From the NCBI GenBank assembly GCA_964019155.1, contig OZ025242.1:71206228-71270227 (forward strand): 64,000 bases of DNA, written 5' to 3'. Origin of the DNA: Osedax fenrisi (taxonomy: Eukaryota; Annelida; Polychaeta; Sabellida; Siboglinidae). Below are positions 11,591-23,596 of the stretch, piece after piece. The notes under the pieces were generated by a model that saw nothing but the letters and a program-made list of their open reading frames with translations, was not told the origin of the DNA and ran no database searches. How positions within the stretch are numbered: the stretch's first letter is position 1; each line of letters begins with the position of its first letter. A program made the position numbers and the translations under genes.

Positions 11591-11620
11591 GCTTCTATCC
11601 AGTTGTTAAAAAAAAATCTG

Positions 11621-12008
<388 letters not shown>

Positions 12009-12092
12009 TTTAGACACTGCCATCAACTTCTTGATATAGTTTACAAATTAGAGTTGAAGAGATAGATCTAATGTCATGGGGTATACTGTTCC

Positions 12093-14465
12093 TTATTTTG
12101 GGGCAGCTAATGAGAATGCAATTACTTGTTTCCGTGAAATATTCATGAAATTATGGATATGAAGTTTGAATTTGTTGGTAGTTCGTTGTAGTCTAGATGG
12201 ATTGTAGTCAGTTAGTAGTTCGGTCAGATAGTCGGGGTTTTTGTGGTGAGTGGCGAAGTGAATCATAAGTAGTGTTTTATATTGGATGCGTTGTGTGATA
12301 GGTAGCCAGTGGAATGTTTTTAGGTAGGGAGTTATATGAGTTCTTGAGTATTTTGTTATTCTGTACACAGTACGTGCAGAAGAGTAAATTAGTCTATTTA
12401 GTGGTACTAATGAGTTTTTGGGAAGTTTTTCTAATGAGTTGTTAATGAATTGTAGGTAGACCTAGTAGTCTAGTCGTGGAAGTATTAGTGAAGTTATGAT
12501 AATGTTAGCAAGTTCAGTTGTTATCGAAGGTCTTATGAGTCGTATAGTATGTAAAGTTCGGTTAACGGATTTGTATAAGTCAGTAGAATGTTGGGAGAAG
12601 GTTAGTTTTTCGTTAATTTTTATTCCAAGATTCCTAGCATATGGAGAGTATTTTGTATTGTGATTGTTTATGTGGATGGGTGGTATATATGGTAGGGTAT
12701 TTATCAATATAGCAGTGCTTTTATGGCTATTTAGTGATAGTGAATTTTTAGTAAGCGAGTATCGTACATCTTCAAGGCAGTCGTTTAGTGTTGATATGTT
12801 TGTGGCTGGGTCAGGTAAATTACAGTAAATTTGTATATCGTCAGCGTATGTATGGAATTCAATTTCGGGATATTTGTTGAAAATATTTAGTAGGGGAGAT
12901 AAATAAATATTAAAACGGATGGTGGCATGATCGGAGCCTTAAGGAACTCCGTGTTATATAAGTATAGGGTCAGTTGTGTGTGATTCGATGGAGATCGAGT
13001 AGGTACGGTCGCTGAGGAAGAGAACCATGCGAGTGCCGTACCAGTTGTGCCGATATATTGCAGTCGGTGAATCATGATGTCGTGACTAATGGTATAAATT
13101 GCATCTGATAGGTCAAGTAGGATGATTATGGAGTGGTATCGTGTTGGGTACGGTCTTATTTTGTTTAGTATGTGGGTTAATGCAGATTCGGTACTTGTAT
13201 ATGTAAAATAGGCGCCTTAAAATTTATTTAATAATTTGTGTTTTATAAAGTAGTTTAAAAGTTGGGAGCAGACTACTCTTTCGAGAGTTTTTGAAATATA
13301 GGATAGGTTTGATATGAGGCTGTAGTTTGATAGGTCTGATTTGTCAAATGATGACTTATTTATTATTGGAGTTACATGTGCCAGTTTCTTTGAAGAGGGG
13401 TCAATACCTGATATAAGAGACCTGTATATTATGTTTTATGGTATGGAGTGAGATGAGTGGATAGTTTGTGTAGTAGTGTTATTGGTATTGGATCGAGCTT
13501 ACATGATGACTTGACGGCTTGAAGAAGCTTGTCGATTGTTGTTAGATTGGAATGGTAACGGAATATAATTTGAATATAGGTGTTGTTAGTGGTGGAAGCA
13601 TTAGAGGAGGAAGGGAGTTAGTATGTGTACCTTGTTTTTGAAGTATATATCAAAGATTGCAGGTAAGGAGGATAGGGTGCTGTCCGGGAGAATACGGGGG
13701 GTTATATGACCGAGTAGAGACATTGATATCTGGAATAGTTTATTGTGTCGTTTCCAGCAGCTTTAATGGTATCAATGTAATAATCATGTTTTGTCTTCTT
13801 TATCATAAATTTATATTCACTGGAATGTCGCCTGAAAGAATTAAGTTGTCATTGCTTCTGAACATTCTTCATGTTTTTTCAGCTGATATGAGTTTACGTT
13901 TGTATAAGGAAAGTGTGGGGTTGAACATCATCGGTAGTATTTAGTTGGTCAGTAAAATCACGCATATAGCAGTAATATTAATATTATTAGATTTTTTGTA
14001 ATGTATAGTTTGTGATTGTCGTTTAGGTTTGGGAGATTTTATAGTGAAAGTACTAATGTGGTGATCTGTGATAAGTCTGTTAACGGATATGATTGTGATT
14101 GAGTTATTCATATTATATGTTATGATCAAATCAATAATATTGCCTGATGAGTGGGTAGATTATGTAACATGTTGTATGCAGTTGTGAGAGTTTATAGTAT
14201 GATTGGGTAGTTTGGAATAGTGCGACGGAGGAGGTATTGGAATGTTAAAAATCACCTAGAATTATAGTATGCTTATTCGTTATTATGAGTAGTTCATTCA
14301 GTTCGTCAATAAATAGAGGGATGGATTGATGTGGTGGTCTGTATATTGTAATACATTTATTAGGCTGGCTCTTAGTGGGGGTGGAAAATTCATGATAAGG
14401 CTTCGGAATATATTTGTTTCAGGTCTTTGTTGTTAGTCAGTTTGATATTTTTGCTATAACGTGAT
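12093..14465 (-). pseudogene. L2/CR1-like LINE relic with endonuclease and RT
   Basis: A decayed non-LTR retrotransposon reading right to left with many stops and frameshifts. From the 5' side (right): YRPPHQSIPLFI and the endonuclease motif LGDFN (about 14245-14270), then TDHHIS (near 14060). The reverse transcriptase block follows, with the catalytic HTYADDIQIY around 12830-12855, then SPLLNIF and SLTKNSLSLN. After that come LGIKINEKLTF (thumb region), LPRLDY, and the terminal HWLPITQRIQYKTLLMIHFATH near 12290. The GVPQGS-type motif is partly lost. Order and motifs match L2/CR1-type LINEs; the clade was assigned by eye. It lies head-to-head with the plus-strand LINE that starts at 14507. 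Confidence 0.8.
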
Positions 14466-14506
14466 GTTGCATCTCATCTCTCTTTATATCTATCCCAATA
14501 AGACAT

Positions 14507-15760
14507 ACTTAACAAATTCCAAAGTGCCTATACTGTTCACAAGTCAACTGAGACCGCACTAACATATATACTTAGTGATCTTCATTTGTAATCTTTACAT
14601 AATGATGGTTCTATGTTAACACTACTTGACCTTAATTCTGAATTTGATACCCTTGACCACAAAATTATGATATCGCGAAAAACTTCCATCGGTAAAACAG
14701 GCACCCCCCTCAAATGGTTGACATCATATCTCACAAATATACATCACTTTATTAAAATAGACAATCATTCTTCTACTCCTCGACTTCTCACCCACGGTGT
14801 CCCACGGGGATCTGTCTTTGGCCTCATACTTTTTAACATATACATTCTACCATTATTTAAAATATTCAGATCCTACCCATCTATCAAATTCCATGCATAC
14901 GCTGATTATTTAAAAATATATATATATATATATATATATATTTGTATACACTAATATCTTACCATATTTCCAATCCTTTGCTACTAACCAACTGTATTAA
15001 TGATATTTCAACTTGGTTTATTAATAACTCTCTCTCTCGCTCAATGACACAAAGACCGAGACCATCAAAATGTATTCTCCTAACAGTCTATCATTATCAT
15101 AGCCAACTCCACATCTTATCTTTGCTAACCACTCTTTACCTTTCTCGAAAAATGTATGTTCTCTTGGTTTTATAATCGATGACATTCTTTCAACCACTCA
15201 ACATATACTTCCTGTTGCGCGTTCTGTTTACTATACTCTCTATACAATCAGACTCAATCTCCCTTTTATCCATATTGATACTGTCATTATACTAGCTACT
15301 GCATTAATTCTTTCACGATTTGATTATTGTAATTACTGAACAGTATCCAACAACATTCAGCTAATAGCCTACAGGTTTCATTCAATAACATCATACGTCT
15401 CATCTATACCCTTCCAAAATGTTCTAGAACACACATTTCACCTCTTACAGCGTCACTTCACTGGCTTCCAATAAAATCTCATATCATCTATAAAATATGT
15501 CTTATTGTTCATACTGCTTACCATAATAACTTCCCTTATTATATCTGCCTACTCATAATGAAACGTATATATATACACAATTAACACTAGAAAATCTTAT
15601 CTTGATATGTTAGTTATCCCATTATTGACAAATATGACTACAACTAATAGAAGAGGTTTTTATATCTCGGCCACTACTATTTGGAATTCCCTCTCTCAAA
15701 AATTAAGATCAACCACCTATACTGAAGTTTTTTTTAATTGTTTAAAACATATGTTTTAAA
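14507..15760 (+). pseudogene. L2/CR1-like LINE RT relic
   Basis: The RT domain starts with QSAYTVHKSTETALTYILSD, then LLDLNSEFDTLDH (motif A region), GVPRGSVFGLILF (motif B) and HAYADYLKIY. The second catalytic aspartate of YADD is a tyrosine here, so the enzyme would be dead. After a (TA)n insertion the reading continues in other frames with a FDYCN-like and a terminal ITSLHWLPIKS-like segment up to about 15760. No endonuclease is visible; this copy begins mid-protein. It is a different subfamily from the minus-strand LINE to its left, judging by low residue identity. Confidence 0.75.
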
Positions 15761-15865
15761 AGATATATATATATATATATATATATAAATATATATAATA
15801 TATCTTATATCTTATATAATATATATCTTATATAATATATATAATATATCTTATATATATATATA

Positions 15866-15913
15866 TTTATACACTTTTTATACTTGGTATACCAAGTATA
15901 AAAAGTGTATAAA
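15866..15913. other. 48-bp perfect palindrome
   Basis: The two 24-nt halves are exact reverse complements meeting at GGTA|TACC (15889/15890). It lies between a (TA)n tract and a LINE tail. No spacer is present, so it could extrude as a cruciform. Confidence 0.85.
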
Positions 15914-15983
15914 CCATTGGTTTACAGGTTTACAGGTTTACTACTACTACTACTACTATTACTAAAATACTAAAATACTAAAA

Positions 15984-16200
15984 TTATTTTTATACGCAGG
16001 CCCAAATGAATGGAACAAGCTTCCCTTTTATCTTCGTTTAATAATTAATACTCTTAGTTTTAAAGTTAAGCTAAAAACTTATTTATTCAGTATCGACTGT
16101 ACTTTGTTAATTGTAATAATTTCTCTCTATGTAGAGAGTATACACTATTGTTAATATATATTATATTTAAATGGTGTCTAAATAAAATAATAATAATAAT
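15984..16200 (+). pseudogene. LINE C-terminal fragment and tail
   Basis: An open stretch to the stop at 16152-16154 reads AGPNEWNKLPFYLR, then LSFKVKLKTYLFS, the typical end of L2/CR1-type reverse transcriptases (WN.LP...R...S...FK..LKTYLF). An AT-rich 3' tail ends in AATAATAATAAT. It is severely 5'-truncated. Confidence 0.6.
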
Positions 16201-16295
16201 CTAAATTAAACTGTTATTTACATCGATAACTTCTAGAGATGTAGGCAATGTAAACAATTATTAAGTTGTTAACAACGTTAGACTAATTAGTCTAA

Positions 16296-16345
<50 letters not shown>

Positions 16346-16609
16346 TTCATAGTATTTAATTATATATATATATATATACTTAAAGAAGTATATATTTTTT
16401 TATTTTTTTATTATTTAAATCAGACATGAAATACAGAGGTCCATAGTATATAAACGAAAATTATAAAAGAATAAACTAAACAAAACAATTAATAAAAGAA
16501 ACGAAATTTAAAATACTATACAAATAATGAGTTATACCACATGGTAAACAGTGGCGATGGGAACACAATATTATATTCATATAATTGAACAATTATAGAA
16601 TTACATGAT
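16201..16609. other. AT-rich stretch with (TA)n
   Basis: (TA)n runs at 16301-16341 and 16361-16378. No gene seen. Confidence 0.5.
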
Positions 16610-17925
16610 AATTATATCCCTTTGTATAGCGAATAATAAGACTTACGTAATTTAACTATTAAATTATAAACATATTAATATATTTAACTGTTATATTTAA
16701 ATTATTAACATAATCGTTAAGAAACATTAATGTCGCACTATTTCTACGTATGTAGTTCATAACGATACGATGAGCATTATTATAAGCTATATTAAGTTTA
16801 GCCATACAATATCTATTTGATATCCAAATTCTACTAAGGTATATATTAGAAACAAATGTTTCAAATAGAATAATGTTTGTATCCTTAGAGCAATGATTAA
16901 AGTTATATGATATTACATAGCTTTGTTTATATAACTGTTTAATATTACTATATATATATATATATCAATATCATCAGATAAGTCCTCTGAAATCCAATGT
17001 CCAAGATATCTATGTGATTTGACAAATTTTAGAAGTTTATTATCTATATATAATTTCACAAGATTATGATATGATTTATCAAAATAAATTGGTAAAATAA
17101 CCGATTTATCAATATTAAACGTTATGTGATTATGGTTAGCAAACTCTTCACAATAACTTATCAACAACTGCAAACCCCTTAGTGATGGTGAAAATAATGC
17201 TGTATCATCTGCATAACAAAGATTATTGATGATATTTCCATTTAAGCAATAACCTGAATGTATTTCATTTAATTTCTTAATTAATTAATTAATCATAGGA
17301 TTAGTATATAAATTAAATAACAATGGTGAGAGAATGCCACCATGACGAACACCCCTTGTAACAGGAAATATATCCGATGAATTATTACACCATTTAATAT
17401 ATATCCGTTGGTTTCTATACCAGTAATTTAAAAAATTAAATATGTATAAAGGAATATTATTATCTTTTAATCTTTGAAATAAAATATTATGATTAATGTT
17501 ATCAAAAGCTTTGGAAGCATCTAAAAATGCTACTAACATATTAGTGTTATTATTATTATAATCTGTTAAATATTGCTTAAGGGCAAACACACACATTTAA
17601 GTACCAATATTTTTTTAAAGCCAAATTGATTATCCATAGTAATTAATAATGAATATATTCTATTATGTATCACCTTTTCAAATATCTTACAGATAATATT
17701 ATATAAACATATAGGCCGATAATGTGTGGAATCATTCGACCTTTTATTTTTATTTTTAACTATAGATATAATATAAGATAAAATTAGCTTCTTCGGGAAA
17801 TACGAATGCCGCAACATATTATTAATTAGTAGCATTATTAATTCAATTACAAAACTATTCGCATGAGAAATATATTCTATAGATATTCCATCAGGGCCTA
17901 TATATTTACCCCCTTTAATTTATTT
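16610..17925 (-). pseudogene. LINE reverse transcriptase relic with YADD
   Basis: Reads right to left. GGKYIGPDGISIE near 17890, then HYRPICLYNIICKIFEKVIHNRI (17720-17660), NQFGFKK, and FLDASKAFDNINHNIL (motif A, about 17510). GVRHGGILSPLLFNLY follows (motif B, about 17330). After a slip in an AATT repeat near 17285 comes NLCYADDTALFSP (about 17205) with the intact catalytic YADD. The C-terminal part has RYLGHWI, then SRIWISNRYCMAKLNIAYNNA down to about 16770. Several frameshifts and stops make it inactive. The ASKAFD/GVR.GG/YNNA combination differs from the L2-like relics, so this is a separate LINE lineage. The clade is not determined. Confidence 0.8.
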
Positions 17926-18480
17926 AATTATAGATGAAATGTCGGCATAGTTAGTATATTCAATGTCATTACATTAATAGTATTGTAAGGATAAGATATA
18001 TCAGTAGTACTGTTAAATACATTATTAAAATAATTATAATAAATAAATAATTAAATAATTATATATATATATATATATATTTATACTTCATATATTATAT
18101 TAAACCTACTTTAAATCTTTGTTATGCTTCTTACTATTTATCATTTTTTGAAAGTGTTATTTATTATCATAACCAGCTCTCGATATATCGGAGTATCTAT
18201 ATATATCATAACCCCGCTAACTCAGATGTTTACAAATGCTATTTTGGTGTTCATATGTAAATATATATTAGAATAAGTCTATTTCTCAGAAAATCTATAT
18301 ATCAGATATATTTATTCTTTGAATTTCATATATCTAGAGTTTACTGTATATTATTAAAATTAAATTAACGTTTTCAGAAGAAAGCGGAATAATTAATATA
18401 AAATACATAAATACTATTGAATTGAAATTAAATAATTTCAATTATATATATAATGGTCAAATCATTTACTAATAAAAGTA
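17926..18480. other. AT-rich stretch, possible pogo-like remnant
   Basis: No gene. CAGCTCTCGATATATC near 18175 and ATATATCTAGAGTTTACTG-TA near 18353 are weakly inverted and resemble pogo/Tigger termini. Confidence 0.3.
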
Positions 18481-18499
18481 CCCAGTATTCAATACTCGT

Positions 18500-19190
18500 G
18501 TTTAACTTGGATCAAACTGGGAAACTGGGGGAAACTGGAGGAATCTGGTCCAAACTTGGATCTAGGTGGTGTAAACTTGGATCATATTTAACTAGTTGAA
18601 ACTTGGATCATTATACCACAGTTTGATCCAAGTTATTTTTTTAAACTGGTGTAAACTTGGATTTAGCTGATCCATATTTAACTAGTTAAAACTTGGATAA
18701 TTATACCACAGTTTGATCCAAGTTATTTTTTTAAACTGGTGTAAACTTGGATTTAGCTGGGATTTAGCTTGAGTTAACTTGGATTTAACTCGAGTTAAAT
18801 TTGGATTTAACTCGAGTTAACTCGAGTAAACTTGGATCTAGATGGTGTTAAACTTGGATTTAACTCGAGTTAACTCGAGTAATCTCGAGTTAAACTTGGA
18901 TCTAGCTGGTGTAAACTTTGATCATATGTAACTAGTTGAAACTTGGATCATTATACAACAGTTTGATCCAAGTTATTTTTTTAAACTGGTGTAAACTGGG
19001 GGAAACTGGGGGAATCTGGTCCAAACTTGGATCTAGGTGGTGTAAACTTGGATCAAATGTAACTAGTTGAAACTTGGATCATTATACAACAGTTTGATCC
19101 AAGTTATTTTTTTAAACTGGTGTAAACTTGGATTTAGCTGATCCATATTTAACTAGTTGAAACTTGGATCATTATATCACAGTTTATTTA
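18500..19190. repeat. Left subterminal AACTTGGATCA array
   Basis: Four to five diverged units of 90-125 bp. Each carries AACTTGGATCATTATA, CAGTTTGATCCAAGTT and TTTTTTTAAACTGGTG. The AACTTGGATCA / TGATCCAAGTT pair makes each unit self-complementary. It is cut off at 19190 by the LINE tail. Confidence 0.7.
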
Positions 19191-19410
19191 CTTACTTACT
19201 TATGTTGAGCTCTCGCTCGAATTTTCTTTTCCTTTATACTCCAAACATCTATGTCCAACATCATCGTATTTATCTCATGTATATCGTCTAGTCCTATGTC
19301 TTCTCTTAGATTATCTACACAAGTGATGGTTTTGCGACCTCTTCTTGCACTACCATTTGTCGGTTCCCAAAGGATAAGTTTATGAGCCATTTCGTCCTCT
19401 AGCACAATGT
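19190..19410 (-). pseudogene. RTE-like LINE C-terminal relic with TAAG tail
   Basis: An open minus-strand stretch reads EMAHKLILWEP, then ARRGRKTITCVDNLRED, IGLDDIHEI and a terminal RARAQHK stop, followed by a (TAAG)n tail. RRGR..T..D.L..D.GL is the usual C-terminus of RTE-like LINE reverse transcriptases. Only the last ~70 codons remain. It interrupts the subterminal array. Confidence 0.6.
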
Positions 19411-19622
19411 ACTGTCACGTTACATCATATCATACTTTCAGACCACCGTACTGTCACGTTACATAATATTGTAATGGCACGTTACATCATATCATACTTT
19501 CAGACCACCGTACTGTCACGTTATATCATATTGTAATGTCACGTTACATCATATCATACTTTCAGCACACCGTACTATCATGTTATATCATATTGTAATG
19601 TCACGTTACATCATATCATACA
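19404..19622. repeat. ACTGTCACGTTACATCATATC satellite, block 1
   Basis: Tandem units of about 60 bp alternating TCACGTTACATCATATC-ATACTTTCAGACCACC with TCACGTTATATCATATTG. The same family recurs at 20275-20425. Confidence 0.7.
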
Positions 19623-20262
19623 AATAATACAAATTTAATACAAATAATACTATTTATAACCTTCGAAGTGTATTTATTTACTATTTCAAACCTTCGAAGT
19701 GTATTTATTTACTATTCAAAACCTTCAAATACTTAATTTAACTATATGAAAACTTTGAATACATGATTTAATACAAATAATAATATTTATAACCTTCGAA
19801 GTGTATTTTACACATTAGAAATGAATAATATAACTATTTGAAAACTTTGAATACTAAATTTAATACAAATAATATTATTTATAACCTTCGAAGTGTATTT
19901 ATTTACTATTTCAAACCTTCGAAGTGTATTTATTTACTATTCAAAACCTTTAAATACTTAATTTAACAACATGAAAACTTTGAATACATGATTTAATACA
20001 AATAATACTATGTATAACCTTCGAAGTGTATTTATTTACTATTTCAAACCTTCAAAATGAATAATGTAACTATTAGAAAACTTTGAATACACGATTTAAT
20101 ACAAATAATATTATTTATAACCTTCGAAGTGTATTTATTTACTATTCAAAACCTTCAAATACTTAATTTAACTATATGAAAACTTTGAATACATGATTTT
20201 ATACAAATAATACTATTTATAACCTTCGAAGTGTATTTTACACATTAGAAATGAAAAATATC
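19622..20262. repeat. CCTTCGAAGTGTATTT satellite, block 1
   Basis: About seven diverged units of 90-105 bp. Each has the TTCGAA palindrome in ACCTTCGAAGTGTATTT, then ACTATTTCAAACCTTC and GAAAACTTTGAATAC. It is the same family as the larger array at 23597-25040. Confidence 0.75.
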
Positions 20263-20274
20263 CCAGTAACTAAT

Positions 20275-20425
20275 CCTCTAGCACAACATACTATCACGTT
20301 ACATCATATCATACTTTCAGCACTCCGTACTGTCACGTTATATCATATTGTAATGTCACATTACATCATATCATACTTTCAGACCACCGTACTGTCACGT
20401 TATATCATTTCATACTGTCCCCTCT
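20275..20425. repeat. TCACGTTACATCATATC satellite, block 2
   Basis: Two to three units of the family at 19404-19622, so the TTCGAA satellite is bracketed by this one. Confidence 0.65.
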
Positions 20426-20427
20426 AA

Positions 20428-20815
20428 TTAATATAGTTATTATAATTATTATAATAATACCTAATTCAGTTATACACTCAAATATAAATAAATTATACAT
20501 ATATATATTCATATAATATATATATATATATGCTTTTTTCTCAGAATAATTTGTTTGCTATATTTGTGTTTATAAATGAGTGTTTAGATAATAGTACTGA
20601 AGCAATCCACCAAAATGTTCAACTGATAAAATTGATTTCAAACGTTGTTTAATTATTATAGTTATTATAATTATTATAATAATACCTAACTCAGTTATAT
20701 ACCCAAATATAAATAAATTATACATATATATGCTTTTCTCTCAGAATAATTTGTTTGCTATGTTTGAGTATATTAATAAGTATTTAGATAAAAAGTACTG
20801 ACGCGATCAACCTAA
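20428..20815. repeat. ~220-bp direct duplication
   Basis: A segment from TATAGTTATTATAATTATT to TTTGTTTGCTAT...GTACTGA occurs at about 20435-20605 and again at 20655-20805 with small indels. Non-coding. Confidence 0.6.
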
Positions 20816-21640
20816 TTTATTTTGCTATATATAAATAACATATGTATGCACAATTCAAGATAGACAATATTCTCAAATATAATTATGATGTATTGCATTT
20901 TATAAAATCTGTGAAAAAATTAAAATAAAAGTATGTCTATTATTATACAATTAAAATATATATGTTTAGTTATAGCATATAGCATATATACTATAGCAAT
21001 ACATGTAATATATTTAAACTTGACCCCATAAATTTATCAATACATATCGGGGACATATTCGATATTCTCTACATAAATAATAATAATTTTTATATCATAA
21101 GTTGTCATAGTAGTATTAAATTATAAAAGAATAAATAACTAAGTTAAACTTATTATATTATCACATATTATTCAAAGTTATAATGTATTCATAAGCTTAT
21201 ATCTTTAGATTTATAAAATTGTATAAAACTAAATAACATTAATAATATTGTTTTCAAATTAAAATTAATAGTGTACTATAAAATAAATAATAATAATTAT
21301 TACGAAATATACTATTAAATTATAAATAAATAAGTGTATAAATATAAGAAAATAATATAAAGACTGGTATACAGATAAAATATATACTTTATAAAAATAT
21401 AAATTAAAAATATATTTTTTCATAGTCAATTGATATTCCAAGTTTTACTTTGGTTACACTATTTGAATAAATTATGATAACAATTTAAAACTAATTAGAT
21501 AAGTACACAATTTTAAATTTATTTTATTATAATAATAATAACATTATAATCGTTTATAATATGATTATTATGTCGTTATAATCCGGATTATAATGATAAT
21601 AAACATTGTTTACTTCCTGAATTAAAATTATTTATTTTAT
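20816..21640. other. AT-rich stretch, nothing recognised
   Basis: Non-coding sequence within the composite block; no repeat termini or exon signals found. Confidence 0.5.
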
Positions 21641-22650
21641 ATAAATTTAAATAATTGAAGCTCTATATTATACGTAAAAGTTACCTATATTGTATATATA
21701 TTATACATATTTTTGAATTCATAATTTGTATCATAAATTTATACAATTGGAACTCTATATCATGAGTAAAAGGTACATAAATTGTATATTTATTTTACAT
21801 ATAATTATAATAATAATATTTAAATTACATATTTAATATGATATTATTTAATATTATATTATTTAAATATACCATATATTAATATAATAAGTATATAATT
21901 ATATGTGTATTAAATGTAACGAATTAAATATTATATTATATGTAACATATATTCATTGAATAATTCAATATAATATTTAATTCGTAATTTGTATGACTAT
22001 AATTGAAACTCTATTATATAGTCTATATTCCGCGTAAATGTACCTTAAATATTATATTATTATATTAATTATATGTAACATATTTTCACTATAATATTGA
22101 ATTCGTAATTTATATGACTAAATTTATATGATTGAAACTCTATATTCCACGTAAAAGGTACCTACATTGTATATTTATTATACATATAATATAATAACGA
22201 ATATAATATATGAGATATGATCAACTACAGTTACAAGTTGGACTTCAAAAATCCAAGACCAAGAGGACGTCCATTAAAGAGATGGGCGGATGGCATCAGA
22301 GAAAACAGTGGCATTCCACTTCTGACCTTGGAAAGAAGGGCAGCTGACCGAGATGCCTACAAAAAGCAAGTGTTCGTGTTTGCTGCAAGGGGACGCCAAG
22401 TCCTACGCAACTAAGTCAAGTAAGTCAATATATTAAATATATATAACGAATTTAATATATGATATATTGAATTCGTAATTTGTATCACTAAATTTATATA
22501 ATTTAAACTATATTACAGTAAGAGATACCTAAATTCACTGTAGGCATTTAATATATTCGTATAATAAATATACAATTTAGGTATTTTTTACGCATACTAT
22601 AGAGTTTAAATTATATACATTTAGTGATACAAATTACGAATTTGATATAT
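21640..22650. repeat. Degenerate repeat around GAACTCTATAT...AGGTACCT
   Basis: A unit containing TTCGTAATTTGTATCA, AAATTTATA, GAAACTCTATAT and AAAGGTACCTA recurs at about 21655, 21745, 22015, 22130 and 22490. The last unit is mirrored at 22560-22645, forming arms of about 80 bp. The LINE fragment 22217-22430 is inserted within it. Confidence 0.55.
22217..22430 (+). pseudogene. LINE C-terminal relic with TAAG-type tail
   Basis: Reads NPRPRGRPLKRWADGIREN, then LLTLERRAADRDAYKKQVF and VLRN-stop, followed by AAGTCAAGTAAGTCA. RGRP.KRW.D.I and A.DR are typical of the end of LINE reverse transcriptases. About 65 codons are left. It is GC-richer than its neighbours, indicating a fairly recent arrival. 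The apparent start Met is internal. Confidence 0.65.
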
Positions 22651-22932
22651 ACATATATGAAATATGGCTTATGTTGATTTTAGACAGTTTTTAATAAAAA
22701 TAATACAACTTTCCTAGTAACTACACATATATCACAATATTTAAAATGTACATCATTAATATTGAAAATATATAAAAAGGTATATACCTTAATATTACAT
22801 ATGTTTTCTTTATGAACGATATGTTTTATATACAAGTTGAATAAAATATACAATTTTTTTATATAATTATTAAATACTATAGTTGGTTGAATACGATTCA
22901 TACTATTTTTTGACATATCCATACTTAATATA
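22651..22932. other. AT-rich stretch
   Basis: An 80-codon minus-strand open frame (22680-22922) is here, but it has no recognisable domain and is rich in Ile/Phe/Tyr as expected from AT-rich DNA. Not called. Confidence 0.5.
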
Positions 22933-23208
22933 CACTTTAGGCGCTTAGTTCGCAGATATACACGGCAGTATCACGACCCGACACTTTAGGCGCTTAGTTC
23001 GCAGATATATACGGCAGTATCACGACCCGACACTTTAGGCGCTTAGTTCGCAGATATACACGGCAGTATCACGACCCGACACTTTAGGCGCTTAGTTCGC
23101 AGATATACACGGCAGTATCACGACCCGACACTTTAGGCGCTTAGTTCGCAGATATACACGGCAGTATCACGACCCGACACTTTAGGCGCTTAGTTCGCAG
23201 ATATATCT
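22933..23208. repeat. 49-bp tandem repeat, ~5.6 copies
   Basis: Starts at 22933, 22982, 23031, 23080, 23129 and 23178. The unit begins CACTTTAGGCGCTTAGTTCG and contains GGCAGTATCACGACCCGA. Copies are almost identical (one ATACAC/ATATAC change). At about 50% GC it stands out sharply from its surroundings. There are no unique spacers, so it is not CRISPR-like. Confidence 0.95.
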
Positions 23209-23511
23209 GCGAATATATCTGTATATATACACGTCAGTATCTAACTTTCTTATATAGATTATATACGTACATAAATAATTATATATATAGGTTTAGGAAA
23301 CTATTTATTAAATATTACCAATTATATACGTACGACGTATGTTGAATTTTATAGAAAATATATATATAGGTCACCAAGAGATTATAAATAAACTAAGCTT
23401 TCCCACTGCAATGAGTCAATGCGTGATTCTTAAATTTCTACTTGCCACATATGTGATATAATATGTATATTTTTATATTATAAAGTGTTATACAATAGTT
23501 TATGAAATCTA

Positions 23512-23596
23512 TACACACACACACATACATACACATACACAAACTTACATACATATATACACACATATACATATACAAACACACACACACACACAC
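23512..23596. repeat. (CA)n-rich microsatellite
   Basis: CA repeats mixed with CATA units, immediately before the second TTCGAA satellite array. Confidence 0.85.

Noticed and set aside
22933..23208. CRISPR-like direct repeats
   Set aside because: Repeats are contiguous with no unique spacers, and the window is animal DNA.
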